From the NCBI GenBank assembly GCA_043228905.1, contig JBHGNT010000010.1:868001-932000 (forward strand): a stretch of 64,000 bases of DNA, read 5' to 3'. Position 1 is the first letter of the stretch, and every line of letters begins with the position of its first letter. A model generated the notes under the pieces. The model saw nothing but the letters and a program-made list of their open reading frames with translations. It searched no databases and was not told the origin of the DNA. Position numbers and translations under genes: made by a program. Positions 14,101 to 25,884 of the stretch are shown in pieces. Source of the stretch: Azolla caroliniana (taxonomy: Eukaryota > Polypodiophyta).

Positions 14101-17100
14101 TTATGGATCAGAATTCACTATACGAGGTGCTAATGTTGGTGTCACTGACTTGTATGTAAGTATCATTTTGGTAAACAAACATTCTGTTCTCACAGTTATC
14201 AGAAATCAAAATGTATTATAATTAAAAACTAGCATAGTAGATGGTGCATTGCATATTGTAATGTGTAGAAATTTGTCTCTGTGGAAAACAAAACCTAAGA
14301 GAGTAGTTATATGAGGATGGTTCGTGTGGTGTATATGGTAGAGCAGGAGATGGCTTTATGGCCAAGGAAAGTATTGCCATAAGGAAGCTGCTTGTCATTT
14401 CGCATTTATAATGTGCTGCATATCGTGATGAAATATAAGAAATATACATTGTGTAGAGTTTAGACATGGCCAGGCATTTGAACTTGAATTTGCTATTCTC
14501 TGTTCTTTGTTTTCTCCAAGGTGGGAGGAATTGTGATAAACTCCAGCTGTTATAAAGGTTGCACAAAATGTTACCTGGCCCAGTAACTATCATTCTGTAG
14601 TTCTGGCATCTCAAAAAGCATGCCAGGAATTTAAGTTGTAGTTGTGCAGTCATCTATGCCAACTGTAGATATAATTGTGCAAGTTTAGATTGTTTCTATA
14701 CCTAAAACTTGCAACAATTGTTTTAAAATTGCTATTCAACTATTCATGATAACCGAAAACCAATGAGCTATGCAAAGTCTAACATATAGAACAGCACACA
14801 AAGTCCTGAAGCAACTTTTATTAACAAAATGCAAAAGAAGTTCTCACAAAATCTGATGGTAAAAAATAGCAAAGAGAATTGACTGTTTTTCTTGATTGTG
14901 GTATGCAGGTAAGTGCAGGCCAAAGCTACGGTCATGATATAGTCAGCGAGCTTCTAAAAGTGGAAGTGTATCAACCACTTTCTATTCAACCCAAAGGGCT
15001 TGTGCTTACACCAGGATCACACTATGTGGTACATTTTTAGTCGTGTTTTTTGGGTGGTTTTGTCTATGAATTCCGGCTTCTTATAATGGTTAATTTACTA
15101 CAACCATAGAATGGAAGGAAATAGGTTGTCTGAACAGAATGAAAAGTGTGGCGTGGTTGATAATTAGATAGAAATCAATCCATTTCAGTGCTATCAGAAG
15201 TAGATATCTTCCATACCTTTTGTATTTCTTAGTATTGTCTGAGGTTGGGGTGGGTCTTATCCCTCTGAAGTAGCCGAAGGATTCTGTGAAGTTGTGGTGG
15301 GTCTCATAACATCTCCTTGAGGTTTGAAAGTTGATTGGTAAGATGTTATCCAGGCATTGATTTAGCCAACTAACATCTCACAAATGCTTGGAGCAGCCCA
15401 GATTTTTGAAGTAGTGAATGAATGGTTTACTGCATCCATTACATGTGCAAATTACTCTATTTGTGGTGGTTTCCTCTCTTATTTCCAAGTTGTGGTTTCT
15501 TTCTGATTAGTTGTTGCAGGTTGGCAAGTTTCTTAACAAACTAGATCTGTGTGAATATGTAATGCTAACAATTCCTCTGCCGAATATGTGAATTAACATC
15601 AGATCCATGTTCACTTTGTTGTAATGAGCTTTGTCTTTTATTGTCATCTTGGTATCATAAGGCTCAGATTTAACCAGAGTATCTTTATACTGCTATATCC
15701 TTTGACTTCATGACATCTGCGTTCTCATGTGTGAACAACAAATCTTTTGCTTGAGTTCTGAGATCGACAATATAAAATTTTTGGAATTTTGCATTTATTT
15801 TCCAGGTTAACGTTCATGGCGGTCCAAGTTTTGGCACATCAATAAAATTTCTTAGCTCTAATGACACAATTGCCTCGGTTGAAAAGTCACTCGGCATGGT
15901 TACTGCTAATTTTCCAGGAACCCTTGTAATGTCCATGTTCCCATATTTTATTGTAATATGCTTTTGAGAAAATGTGTCACAGTTACATTGTTGAGGTGAA
16001 CTTTGAGAAAAGTTAACTTGTATGTTAAATTTGCAGTTTGTTTACGCCGAAGCCACGACACAAAGTGGGATAGTTATATGCAAAGCCACATTGGAAGTGA
16101 GTATCCATGTTCCAACTGCAATGACTTTGAATGTTCGAGGAGGACAAATTGCAGTAGGACGGAAATTGTCTGTCTTTCCAATGGGTATAAAGGTCGATCT
16201 CAGATTTTTATTATGTTTTTGCAAGTCTTAGTTAAGTTGGCTATTGGTTGTATAGAAATCACTTACATACGAAATGTCTTTTGCTATTTAATAGACTAGA
16301 AACAAAATGTTTCTGGACATAGCTTTTCATCTTTTGCTAAAAACATTTAATAACCAAATAGCCAAGCTCGTATACTGATGAAGTTATTCTTTCTTAATTG
16401 TGTAGGAGGACGTATTTTCATTCTATGAGCTTTGTGGGAACTACAGATGGAGAGTTGAAGATCCAGAGGTAGTATTTTGTACAGTTCATATTCTGGTTAG
16501 AAAAAATGTATTACTGTGTCCTGTTTCTGTCATGACTATATTTTTTCGGAAGTCTGAAAATGATCTGAATTACTGTTAAGTTTGGACATTCAATTTGACA
16601 TTCATATGTCAAACCTTTGAATTCAGATGTATGATTGTGGTTAAGCCTCGGTACACTTGGATTTCATTACATTAAAATGTCTTTTATGACAGTATTTCAC
16701 CATTTATTATGGAATCTGCATTCCATCAAGATGACCTCGTTGCATATGATGACTTTCATAATGTGTAACTTATTGAGGTTATGCAGGTTTCTGGAGCCTT
16801 GCGCTAATTTGCTGTTCTTACAACCACCCATCAGACTACGGTTGTTCAATACATTGGTTACACCCTCTTGCGTGAAGCAAAGATATGGGGAATAAGTCTC
16901 CCAATGCAAAAGGATGGAGAAACATTGCAAAGCCACTAGTTCTGCTGCTTGCCCATATGATTAGGAGCAAAACATCAGCACCATATGAGATAAACCAGGC
17001 AGAGTTGATACAGCCATAATAGTCACCGAGAGATATGTTAAAGCTTAGACTTCTATGTAGTTTGTAAGTGAGCTGACTTGGTATACCTACTGATGGTTTG

Positions 17101-20100
17101 CCCTTGCCTCATCTGAACAACCGCCATACAGGAACAGTCTGTTTTTATAAATGAAAGATTGGGTCCACATACTTTACATGGATATAGAAGCACAGCCACC
17201 ATTTGAGTATTATAATCTTCACTACCCAGTTTAGCACAATTCCTTGCTTAGGTATGGAAACAGCATTGCTTAGCACTATTCCTTTACAGTGATATGTACA
17301 ATTAGGAATACTTGTAGGCAAGCGAAAGGATCGTGTCCAGATTGCAGTAGCACTATTCCTAAACTGACAATAGATAGTGTCATTGATCTTTTCGATGGAC
17401 ACCATCCATGCCCATCTGAACCACGTGTGAGAACAGTTGTGATCAGGCACAGCTCTTGATCAATACTGAGTACTGTGGATTATATTCAGCCTGAATTTTA
17501 TTTGATTTGATTTTACATTTCTGGTTAATTGGTTTGAGAATATCATATAGCTGCAGAAATACCATGCAGTAGATGATGGAGAAGCCTGTCTCATGGCACT
17601 TTGGCCATATCTTGGTGAAGCTTCAAAAGCATAGGGATTTAATCCTTCGATTACTACGTGGAATGCAACAGAAATTTGTTTCTTCTGGACTAGAACTTAG
17701 ACTAGAACTTAGTCACAAACACATTCGTACTCCTTACTGGAGTACAATCCGAAGGTGTGGTCGGAGGTATGGTAATAACGCGCGTATTCAATCAACAACA
17801 CACCATAATACACGCATAAGATTAGACATTCAAGTACACGAGACAGCAATCACACAGATCTTCCAATTATAATATATTACTTGTGTATCCAGGCTCCTTA
17901 TATAGGTAGCATGTTCTGATACAAAACGGTGTTCATCTGTCACCCCTTAACATAATAACTCTTCTAATCTATTTGTATTGCAACGCTTTGCTTCTACTAA
18001 TATTTCTAATTACTACATATCCTCTAATATTCATCCCACTTCTGGGTTCATACTGTATCCGATTCACATTGCTTCTGGATTCCGGTTCCCCCCGACTTCC
18101 TTCCAGCAACCAAATTGTACATCACTGATGTCTTGCTTTTAGTAAACGTAGAGTTTTTATTGTTGTCTATGGATAACCTAGATTCAGCCATATATATATA
18201 TAGTAGGGATGCCGCCCAATGCTCTGAGAAAATGAGGAATGATCAGGGTAGGTTCGCAGCGAAGAAACTGTGTCTGTATATAGGGAATGCCGTATGTGAG
18301 AAAGCAAGAAATCCCTGCTGTCAGTAGCACTATAATAAGGATGCTTGATGTGAATGTATGAAATCCAGAGGAGGAGATGCCTGCTGATGCTTGCGCATAA
18401 TGAACACTTGATTCAGAGGAACTAAGAAAGTATGCAGTCATCGTTGCCGGAAGAAGATACAACCTAGTATCCCGATTAAGCTAGTAAGAGCTGATTTTTT
18501 CCATTAAAGTGCTTTTCCAATAGTTTAGAAGATACCTTGGGGACCAGAAAAAAAAACTCATTTGTATAAATTGTGAGTGTGTGAAGATAATCTTTATTTG
18601 TCATCCTGGTTGATCAAATATATATATATATATATATAATATGTATTTCATCCTCTGTCTGGATGTACTCTCAAATTAGATACAATGTCAGGTGAATATG
18701 ATTAATGTCTATAGAATGCGAAATGTTTATATCTAGAAATATATTCCATTTACAATTATATCATGTTTTTACTTTATGATTGCATGTTCACATCATGTTT
18801 CATTGTCTGCTTACTTGTGTAATTCATGTCTGCTGATATTTTTATTGGTTCTTTGTGGGATGCAATCAGGTTTTGAGTTTGTGCACTACAGACGATCTGA
18901 AAGAAGGGGAGAATAAAGAAATTGTCTCTACTGCTACCCCAAATAGACATGTTGAAAATTATGTTGATGCAAAGTTTTCTGCTGTAGTTTTTGGGAAGTA
19001 AGTGCTTCTGATGCAATTTTTTGTCTGCTGTTAATTAACTGTCAAAAATTATTATTGTTTAATCAAGGTGTATTTTTCAATGTTTATACATGTGCTTGAA
19101 GTTCTAAGGTGATGTCTTTCAGGTCTGCGGGGAAAACAGATGTCAATTTGGAGTTTTCATGCCATTTTCATTCAAATCTAGGTTACTCAAGCACACATTT
19201 TTACATTGCAAAAGGTACTCTTCAGGTTATTCCTGATCCACCGTTGGCTCTGGGAATGTGTGCAACATGGTTATTACCCCCAAGCTACAGGACATCAAGC
19301 TTATTACGCCAGTCGACTGAAGCAGGTTTAGAGAGCACGAGCATGACAAAACGGAACATTGTCTATTCCATGTTACAGGTTGGGGCGAGGAAAATTTGGA
19401 TGGAGATAGTACTGAATAGGCGTTAATAGACTTGTTTTTTGTAGGATAGCAACAGAGACCCGATGAGTATCTCTCTTGATGGGGCACATATCAGGACATC
19501 AGAAAGGAAGGATTTAGCATGCATCCAAGCCAGGGATCGAAGAACTGGACGAACAGAAATAGCTATCTGCATAAGAGTTGCAGAGGTGGGCTTAGAAAAC
19601 ACTAGTACATACATTAATCTTCTGTTGATTTGTACTTTGGAAAACCAGTTTATGTGATGAAAAATGGAGTTTCAATTTCTCTTTTCTTTTCTCACAAGTT
19701 TCATTTCAATTACACTTTCTAGAGATTTGTACACTAATCATGTTCCCTTAGTCAAATGTTTTAGATGCATCTCTTTTTTGTCCTGAAAATTTAGGATAAG
19801 TACAAAGAGCAGGTCTATATACAAATTGGAAGTGATGTGTAGTTTTATGAATGGGGTCAGGATATGCATGGTTCTCTTATGATGGTGTTAAAACTTTAGT
19901 ATAATCACAGAGAATGATTCCCTTAGTATTGTAAAGGGGTTTAGAATATGCATGATTCCCTTTAATGCCCTTCAACTGCCATTATGACTCTACTTATTTA
20001 CCACTGGCAGGTCTCTCAAATTATTATCGGGGATATAGAGACTTCCATTCGCAGGATGGTAATGTCAGTCGGAGCACATCAATATTGTTCTGTTACGCTC

Positions 20101-23100
20101 CAAGATGAAGTTGGTAAGATTTTCTCTTACAATATAAATATGATTATTGTAGTGCACATAGTAAATGCAAACAATATAAATATGGCAAAAATCAAACTGT
20201 ATCTATGAATATGCTTATTAGTCAATGGTGCTTCTTTAGGGGAGGTAAATGTAAAAAGCTTCTATGAATGCCTGTGAATTGCTTGAATGACTTATTGAGC
20301 TGCGTTACTGTCTTGAGATTTTCTCTTCTGAAAAGTGATATGGATCTTATTATTCTAGTCATTGTAAGGAAAAACTATGAACAGTATTGCCAGGAATAAC
20401 ATTTTTAGCCCTTTTAACCAATCAATTCCACCCGATGGACTTTCCATGGGTCTCATTCTATCAACGGGTTTTGTTATGACTTCAGCGACTTCGGCAGCTT
20501 GGCCAATAACACGCCAGCCATACGGCGGTGAATCCGTTCCCAGGCCTTGTACACACCGCCCATCACACAAAGGATTAAATTATTCATATAAACATAGAAA
20601 AACTGGCTAATTTGGCTGTATCACCTACTTATCAGTCAGGTTGGCTGCTAACTAATAAGTAAAACATGATTAACCATAATTTGAGGTTGCCGATTGCCAA
20701 TTGAATTCTTTCCTGAATTTTGTCTTTCCATTCGAAAATCAAAACTATATGCTACGTGTGACGGCCGCTGTATATAACTGTGAGGCTTTTGTAATACATT
20801 AATTAATGGGTCAATAGGAGTATTTTATGTCATTGGTGCATGGGCCTCAACTAAAACTACACAATAATTGGAGGCTTACCTCATAGGTCTCTAACTGCTT
20901 ACAAACATTCGACTGTATATTCTCTTCTGTATGTAGGACTTCCATTTTTTGAAGTTGGTGATGCCATTCACTTGGTAGCTGAAACCAACCGTATAGATGT
21001 GATTTCGATCAAAGTGTTGGTTGAATATGATGACGAGCATGCAAGGAATGCAACAATTCTCATTCAAGTAAGATCTGCTCGGGGTTTGGGTTTATTAGTG
21101 CTATAGATATATATACAGAATGATAGCATTATCAAAATTAATGATTAATTGACAAATAATTAATCTTAAGTTTAAATCAGTTTATTTAATTTCATTCATG
21201 AAAATCCATCAGCAATTTTTTGCAAATATTAATGGTTGTTTTTCTTAGTATATGTCTTCATGAGCAGGAAAACAATTAATTTTGAGGCATTCCTTAATTT
21301 TTCCATGTTATTGTCCTACTCTTTTCGGAACTTTTTGTTTGCTTTAACTTGCAGGCTTTGAGACAAGGAACAGCCATGGTTAGAATATCACTGATGGGAA
21401 ATCCTGCAGTAGCTGACTATATTCTGGTATGTATTTCAAGCAATTAAATGCAAGTATTGTAAGTGATTGATGAAAGAAATATTTGTACATGCTGCCCAGT
21501 TTATTTAATAATGTACTAAATGTCCAAGAATCTGCTTAGTATCAGGTTAGCCTTGAGTACTGAGGTAACAAAGTTGGAATTTCATGCAGAGAGGCAAACA
21601 TATAGCCTCTCTGGTGGTAGATCTGAGTGTGAATGAAGTGAATTGCAGACACACATATCCTTATCCTTCACATGCCTGTTTGTAATGCAGCCCATGTGTG
21701 TTGGAAGCATGGATGCATTTATTATACGGCCAACCTGTATTTGTAACTGTTTATGGTATCACAAAGTTGATTCCAGCAGTCTCTCATCTTAAACAGGCAG
21801 GCAAGTAGTCGGTATGTGATCGGTTGTGAATCATCTGGTTATCACTCTAGTGATCAACCAATGGGAGACCAAATGTATGTTGTCATAGTGTATGTTGTTC
21901 AACCAAGCACTTGTTCCCCTGGTGTAATTAGAGTGAAAGAAAATGTCAATGACAACTTTGGAAAATTAGTCAATATAAAGCCACTTGGAAGCTAATTTGA
22001 GAGAATAATGTTTTAAGAGGACAGAATCACTCCACTCAAGGTGATGCAATTAAACCATTGCTCACTACTAAAGGTTCCAGGGAAGTAGCTGAGGATAATT
22101 ATTGCTGAAATATCATGCATTTGGCTAAGAGTACTTTGTTAGCTGCTGAGAGCCCAAATCTCAGGTTTTTGTTGTTAGTAAACTGGGTTAGAAGTACTTT
22201 GCTGCTGGGATAGTTACAATCTATGCTGAAAGTAATAGAAACATGTTAATTAAGTAATTCTTCACTTGCTGTTTATCAGGTTCATGTTGGAACTTTCATT
22301 ATTCCACGAAATCCGACACTACATATTGGTGGATATGTAAACTTTTCTGTAGCAGCAAAAAGTAAGTTGCCAAATGATTATCTGTCCTGTTTCTGAAATT
22401 TCATCTAGTTTCATGAAATGACATCACTTTAGCAGGACATGTCACAGATAATGGGCATTGGTTAAGCAGCAATGCAGATGTGATTCAAATTAACGAGCAT
22501 TCTGGTGAAGCGCATGCGGTGGGTCCTGGATCAGCAGTGGGTAAGAGTAAAACATACATTTTGCTTTACTGTGATTTCAGATCACTAATGTTGGGTAAGT
22601 CAAGAAACTTACTAATCTGAGGCACTTGCAGTGAGCTATGACAGTTCTTATTTGACTGCATATACAACTGCAAATGTAGTTCAGATCACGTCTATTTTCC
22701 TGAAGGCACCAAGTGAGCAACTGACTAATGTTCAGGTTCCAGAGAATGGTTATCGTTTTCCTGTCAAGTTCAGGTGGTACACTTACCAAATCCACTGTTT
22801 CAAATATTCGTATGCATGATTCGGTGGTTTATGTTTTATGATATCGGATCTGTGTATAGTGATCTCCATGGTCAAGACATAGGGGCTTTTGCTACTGATC
22901 AGAAGATTTTATACAGTTGCCATGTGGATCCACCATATATTGGGTTAGACAATTCTTCTACATGAGAATGCTGTTATGTTTGGCAAGATGCATGCTTTTG
23001 CATCATATTAACGTACGAAATTGACCAGGCGCCCCCTAGCATTCCGTGATCCAGCAGATGGGAAGTCTTATTGTGTCCTTCAGCCCTACTCTCCCGAAAG

Positions 23101-24497
23101 GCTATTCTTGACTTTACAAGGTCTTGCTGAGGAGGCGGGAACTGGTGTGGTTGTTGGTGATGCTAAAGGCTGTTTGACCATAAAGATCACAGCAGCAGTC
23201 CAAGGGATGCCGGATATTGGCTCTGTAATGACCCCCTTTGCTGGAGGTTTCCAAATACGTGACAAACGTGCAAAGGTGATATTCTTTTAGCTACTAAATG
23301 GTCGTGGAAATCTGAAATCTGAAATATTTGAATTGGTTATGACAGGCTTTGCTTGAATCTTAAATTTTCTGAACATATAGAAAGAATATAGAACAATCCC
23401 AAAGATACTAACTCCCCTCATACAGTTGTATGGATGTCTATAATCAGTTTCCTGTATTAACTTCAACATTGAGAAATGAAAGTCCATAAAATGATGAAAT
23501 GATACATGAGAACCTTCCCGACATTTCTAGGAAACCCTCCAGATCTTGGAGGTCATGCATTTTTCTATTGACACCCCTTTCTTGCCATCAGGTTCTGTTA
23601 ACTCCAGCAGCCAATAAGACAAAAGTGACCGTGGTTGGAAGTGCAGGTATTCTCTTTGGCTATTATTTTCTTGATTCTTCCATTTTCTGCAGATGTTGAA
23701 TATCTTTTTTGGTAATGTGCAATGTCATTAACATGTTTTAATGTATAGGTGCTGTTCTTGTATCTTGGTCAAGAAATGACCTCTTGAATGTTACAAGAAT
23801 CAGTAGTGACAGAGATGCTTATGGCTTTGGTGGTTACGCAATTTTTGAGGTGATATGCTGTCACAAGAGCCACAAAGCTCAAGTTTTCAGTTGCATTAAA
23901 AAAAATTCCTTTTATTTATATTGACCTACTTAAATAATAATTTTTCTCCTCATCTGTTCGATTGCAGGTATCTGTAATTAACGGAGATTCGCCATTTATT
24001 TCCAATTTAGTATTCAGACTCCCCACTACTGGTATGTGAAACTCTTAACATGAGTACTTATCATGCATTTTCCCTGCAGTGATTATGAATAACAAGGTTT
24101 GTCTGCAATAGGGGAAATAGAAGAGATCCTAGTTGAATATGATTTGAAAGATCTTCAATATGGAGGTTTAATGCGGCAAATTGTTACGGCTGTGATTGCT
24201 GCTGTTGTTCTTGGGATGCTTCCATTTGTAGTATGTGCACGAGTGTTTGATATCCCACGGAGGCGCCATCAGCAGCAGCATGATTCAGATAGTATTGATG
24301 GACAATATATGCAGTATGAGAGTCCTAGGAGTCCATCAGGAACCCTTACACCAAGTGGCTTTCCAAGTCCACAAACAATTTCTCTGAGTAGAAGCCCACC
24401 ACAACCATACACAGATTATGTAAGCAAGACCATTGATCACACACCTTATTTTCGTCGTGAAGGCTTACGCCGATTTGATCCATCAAGAACATATTGA
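1003..24497 (+). CDS. GP210: Nuclear pore membrane glycoprotein GP210/NUP210 (5' end outside window)
   Basis: This is the single-pass membrane nucleoporin that anchors the nuclear pore in the pore membrane; its large N-terminal part faces the envelope lumen. Thirty-six exons join in one open frame of about 1,922 codons from a WDHHDL segment to the stop at 24495-24497. The family is recognised by the plant order of conserved segments: VRGxD-like HGFD followed by NTFSSLVG, TVAEA, HHRWSV, YRGNLAG, LTDAVQLQ, ACIQARDR and the DPPYIG block near the C-terminus. The last exon carries the one transmembrane helix (about 24170-24245), then basic RRRH and a Ser/Thr-Pro-rich tail ending in the EGLRRFDPSRTY-type motif typical of plant GP210. 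Plant and animal homologues are roughly 1,900 residues, so only about 55-60 residues including the signal peptide should be missing upstream. No in-frame stop or frameshift was met, so the gene looks intact despite heavy transposon load in its introns. Confidence 0.95.
6848..7124 (+). repeat. Recent two-copy tandem duplication, period 138 bp
   Basis: Two nearly identical copies (about 6848-6985 and 6986-7123) lie in the GP210 intron 6626-7515. Both carry TGCATGACACCATCTTCCTG, starting at 6854 and 6992. Only a few mismatches separate them (for example CCATAT versus CCACAT), so the duplication is young compared with the other repeats in the gene. Confidence 0.93.
9205..9520 (+). repeat. Two-copy tandem repeat, period 172 bp
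   Basis: A block starting TCTATTGCAACCCC at 9213 recurs at 9385. Both copies share a run through CCCACTTGTGTGTCCCTTGA and a GTGGTGGGGTTAAGTTGTGA segment with few mismatches. The copies sit beside the copia remnant and may be part of the same insertion. Confidence 0.9.
10083..10917 (-). mobile_element. Ty1/copia-type gag remnant between direct repeats
   Basis: On the minus strand, about 10570-10480 reads as ETNYLDWELQM, resembling the start of copia gag. About 10275-10184 reads as TAKDLWNVVQQMYHRDNKAQ, the typical UBN2/gag motif of plant copia elements. A direct repeat of about 100 bp flanks this at 10083-10183 and 10817-10917, sharing AGGCTAGCAGCAGCTTAAAG. At about 10770-10795 the minus strand holds a GATATCAAAGC stretch resembling the tRNA-Met primer site TGGTATCAGAGC. 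The reading frame is broken and pol is absent, so this is an internally deleted, inactive copy. Confidence 0.75.
11169..11345 (+). repeat. Short tandem repeat, period about 110 bp
   Basis: A segment with TCTAGTGGACATTAATATA occurs after GGCTGATTTTG at 11188 and after GGCCGATTTTA at 11298. Both are preceded by GATTATTCTGA. The repeat lies near the end of the large GP210 intron. Confidence 0.8.
11590..13822 (+). other. 2.2 kb GP210 intron with repeat and LINE scrap
   Basis: The intron lies between exons ending 11589 and starting 13823. It contains a diverged tandem pair starting GGCAGTCTCC at 12011 and GGCAGTCTCC at 12194 (period 183 bp), each followed by GGATCTGCCATTT. A LINE endonuclease fragment follows at about 12560-12745. 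From about 12980 to 13820 I see nothing recognisable. Confidence 0.65.
12555..12750 (+). mobile_element. LINE (non-LTR retrotransposon) endonuclease remnant
   Basis: The plus-strand reading has a GGYIPHRESKYHKLYGID segment, then DDPFSDVCADI, then VVGDCNARVET. The GDxNAR motif is a catalytic signature of the APE-type endonuclease at the start of LINE ORF2. Only about 60 residues survive and no reverse transcriptase follows, so it is a dead fragment inside the GP210 intron. It may belong to the same LINE group as the C-terminal fragment at 36539-37280, which would need a family consensus to show. Confidence 0.7.
16469..18869 (+). other. 2.4 kb GP210 intron with probable solo LTR
   Basis: The flanking exons end at 16468 and start at 18870 in matching phase. 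From 16469 to about 17550 no homology is recognised. About 17560-18105 looks like a minus-oriented LTR (listed separately). A (TA)n tract lies at 18617-18640. Confidence 0.55.
17560..18105 (-). mobile_element. Probable solo LTR
   Basis: Read on the minus strand, this segment has a CTATATAAGGAGCC promoter-like box (plus-strand about 17890-17905) followed by a GC-moderate leader, as in plant LTR U3-R regions. No internal gag or pol was found next to it. The borders and any target-site duplication were not identified, so the call rests on the overall look of the segment. Confidence 0.35.
20514..20568 (+). other. Chloroplast 16S rDNA fragment (nuclear plastid DNA)
   Basis: The segment contains CAGCCATACGGCGGTGAAT, then CCTTGTACACACCGCCC, which is the universal 3' end of small-subunit rRNA in its chloroplast form. 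I see about three transitions relative to the plastid sequence as I know it, all C/T or G/A. It stops abruptly after the CATCACAC stretch, so only about 55 bp are present. The preceding 110 bp (about 20400-20513) is less AT-rich than the intron around it and may be part of the same insertion, but I could not assign it. Confidence 0.85.
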
Positions 24498-24591
24498 GAA
24501 TGATGATTTGCTATGGAGACTACATTTTGTATGGAGCTGAAAATGATGTGTTTGCTTTTGCTTTAATTTCTTTATATTTTATTTGCAACAG

Positions 24592-24810
24592 TTACTCACA
24601 CCACAGCCACAGCCATTACACAGATTATGTAAGCAAAACCATTGATCACTCACCTTATTTTTGTTGTGAAGGTTTGCATGGTGTCGATCCATCAAGAACA
24701 TGTTGAGGATGATGATTTGCTATGGGCATTACATTTGTATAGAGCTGAAAATTATGAGTGTTTGCTTGCTTTAATACGTAAATGTTTTATTTGCAGCTGA
24801 AAATTGACTA
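24592..24810 (+). pseudogene. Duplicated last coding exon of GP210
   Basis: The 3' end of the GP210 coding region is repeated with a period of about 209 bp. ACAGATTATGTAAGCA occurs at 24411 in the gene and at 24620 here. The second copy still reads TDYVSKTIDHSPYF, then CEGL, DPSRTC and a stop at 24704-24706. It follows a pyrimidine-rich tract and an AG at 24590-24591, so it could act as an alternative terminal exon. The copy is diverged at several residues (Arg to Cys, Arg to Gly, Tyr to Cys). More likely it sits in the 3' untranslated region as a relic. Confidence 0.9.
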
Positions 24811-25660
24811 GAGCTGTTCTATTCAGTGCTTATTCAGATATAAATCTAGTCTTGGGTAATCTTCTTTCAAGGTTCCTTAACAAATATTTTTTTGTGTATA
24901 TTTGCTGTAGCATGCCATGGAGATAAATACAGTTTTTCGCTTTAAATTTGCTATTTATTTTTTTCCAAAAAAAAACCTCCTTCACATTAGTTAGCAACCA
25001 ATTTTAGTATTACATGGTTAATGGTGATACTTCTTTCAAGGAGCTCCATCTTTCCCAAAAGTTATATATGCTTTCTATTACTGTGAATGGTTGATTGCTT
25101 ACCTTTGTAAAACATAATGCATATTTCATGCAAATACGGATTAGAAAATTTATGATTTATTTTGCCAAGAAACAAAGTGATTCCCATTTGTTATTAAGTG
25201 TACACCTATCTTGCACTATTGGCCGAATAAAATAAAAACAACTTAGTAGGAATTACATTCAACCCCTATCCATTCAAGGTTAGCATTATGAGATTATCCA
25301 GATATTTAAATTCAAGCTATTTATTTATGGTTAGGTGTAGATATATAATAGTATTAATTAAGTAATGTTTTTAAATTCTGCACTTTATTTATCATGTTTG
25401 CCATGCATATATTACTCGTTACCGTATTTATTTTACTGTCAGGTAAAGGAGGTAATATATTGATGAATGTACATATAATAAATGTATTCGGTAAGCACAG
25501 CAATGCTTGAGACTGTGCTACAAAAGTTATGAAGACAAACTTTAAAATTTTAGAATATCTACCAGCCTTCCAAGTATAAATTAATAGAGTTGGTTGTTGA
25601 AAAGATCATGAAAATGTCGTATCACCTGGCAAACAATCAACATTGGTGGGCTCTCCCATA
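24811..25660. other. Intergenic spacer, nothing recognised
   Basis: This AT-rich spacer follows the GP210 3' end. I see no coding, RNA gene or transposon signature in it. Confidence 0.5.
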
Positions 25661-25664
25661 GGCG

Positions 25665-25815
25665 CGTTAGTTGACTATGGCCAATTCATGTTTGAAGACC
25701 AATTTATATAAAGACTGAAGTGAGAGCTAAGCTCGCATTAGTTGACTATGTCCAAATCATGTCTGAAGACCAATTTATATAAAGAAGATATATAAAGACT
25801 GTAGTCAGAGCTAAG
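25665..25815 (+). promoter_or_regulatory. Duplicated TATA-containing upstream region
   Basis: A 71-bp unit starting GTTGACTATG at 25670 is repeated at 25741. Each copy contains TTATATAAAG (25704-25713 and 25775-25784), and the second copy has a further ATATATAAAG at 25788-25797. These lie about 90-180 bases before the ATG at 25885, a plausible distance for a TATA box plus leader. The duplication is direct; promoter function is inference. Confidence 0.55.
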
Positions 25816-25884
25816 CTCACATACGATTTTTAGAAGAGTACAATATTTTTCCCAAACTTAATATTGCTTGATAATATATTCATA

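Larger units (their letters stand above)
11530..24497 (+). other. GP210 exons, second block (22 exons)
   Basis: Coding exons: 11530-11589, 13823-13891, 14009-14155, 14909-15028, 15806-15925, 16037-16192, 16406-16468, 18870-18997, 19123-19378, 19445-19585, 20011-20113, 20937-21067, 21355-21426, 22280-22361, 22436-22540, 22632-22773, 22860-22943, 23029-23275, 23592-23646, 23749-23849, 23968-24031 and 24112-24497. Phases agree across every junction. The start of the exon at 14009 is the least certain; an acceptor a few codons downstream would also keep frame. Introns 14156-14908, 15029-15805 and 21427-22279 are over 700 bases, and I see nothing recognisable in them. Confidence 0.83.

Noticed and set aside
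14222-14653. Minus-strand ORF of 143 codons inside a GP210 intron
   Set aside because: It has no recognisable domain, has a biased composition and lies antisense in an intron without promoter or splice context.
20377-20610. ORFs on both strands over the plastid rDNA fragment
   Set aside because: They translate rRNA-derived and intronic sequence; the rRNA match explains the conservation.
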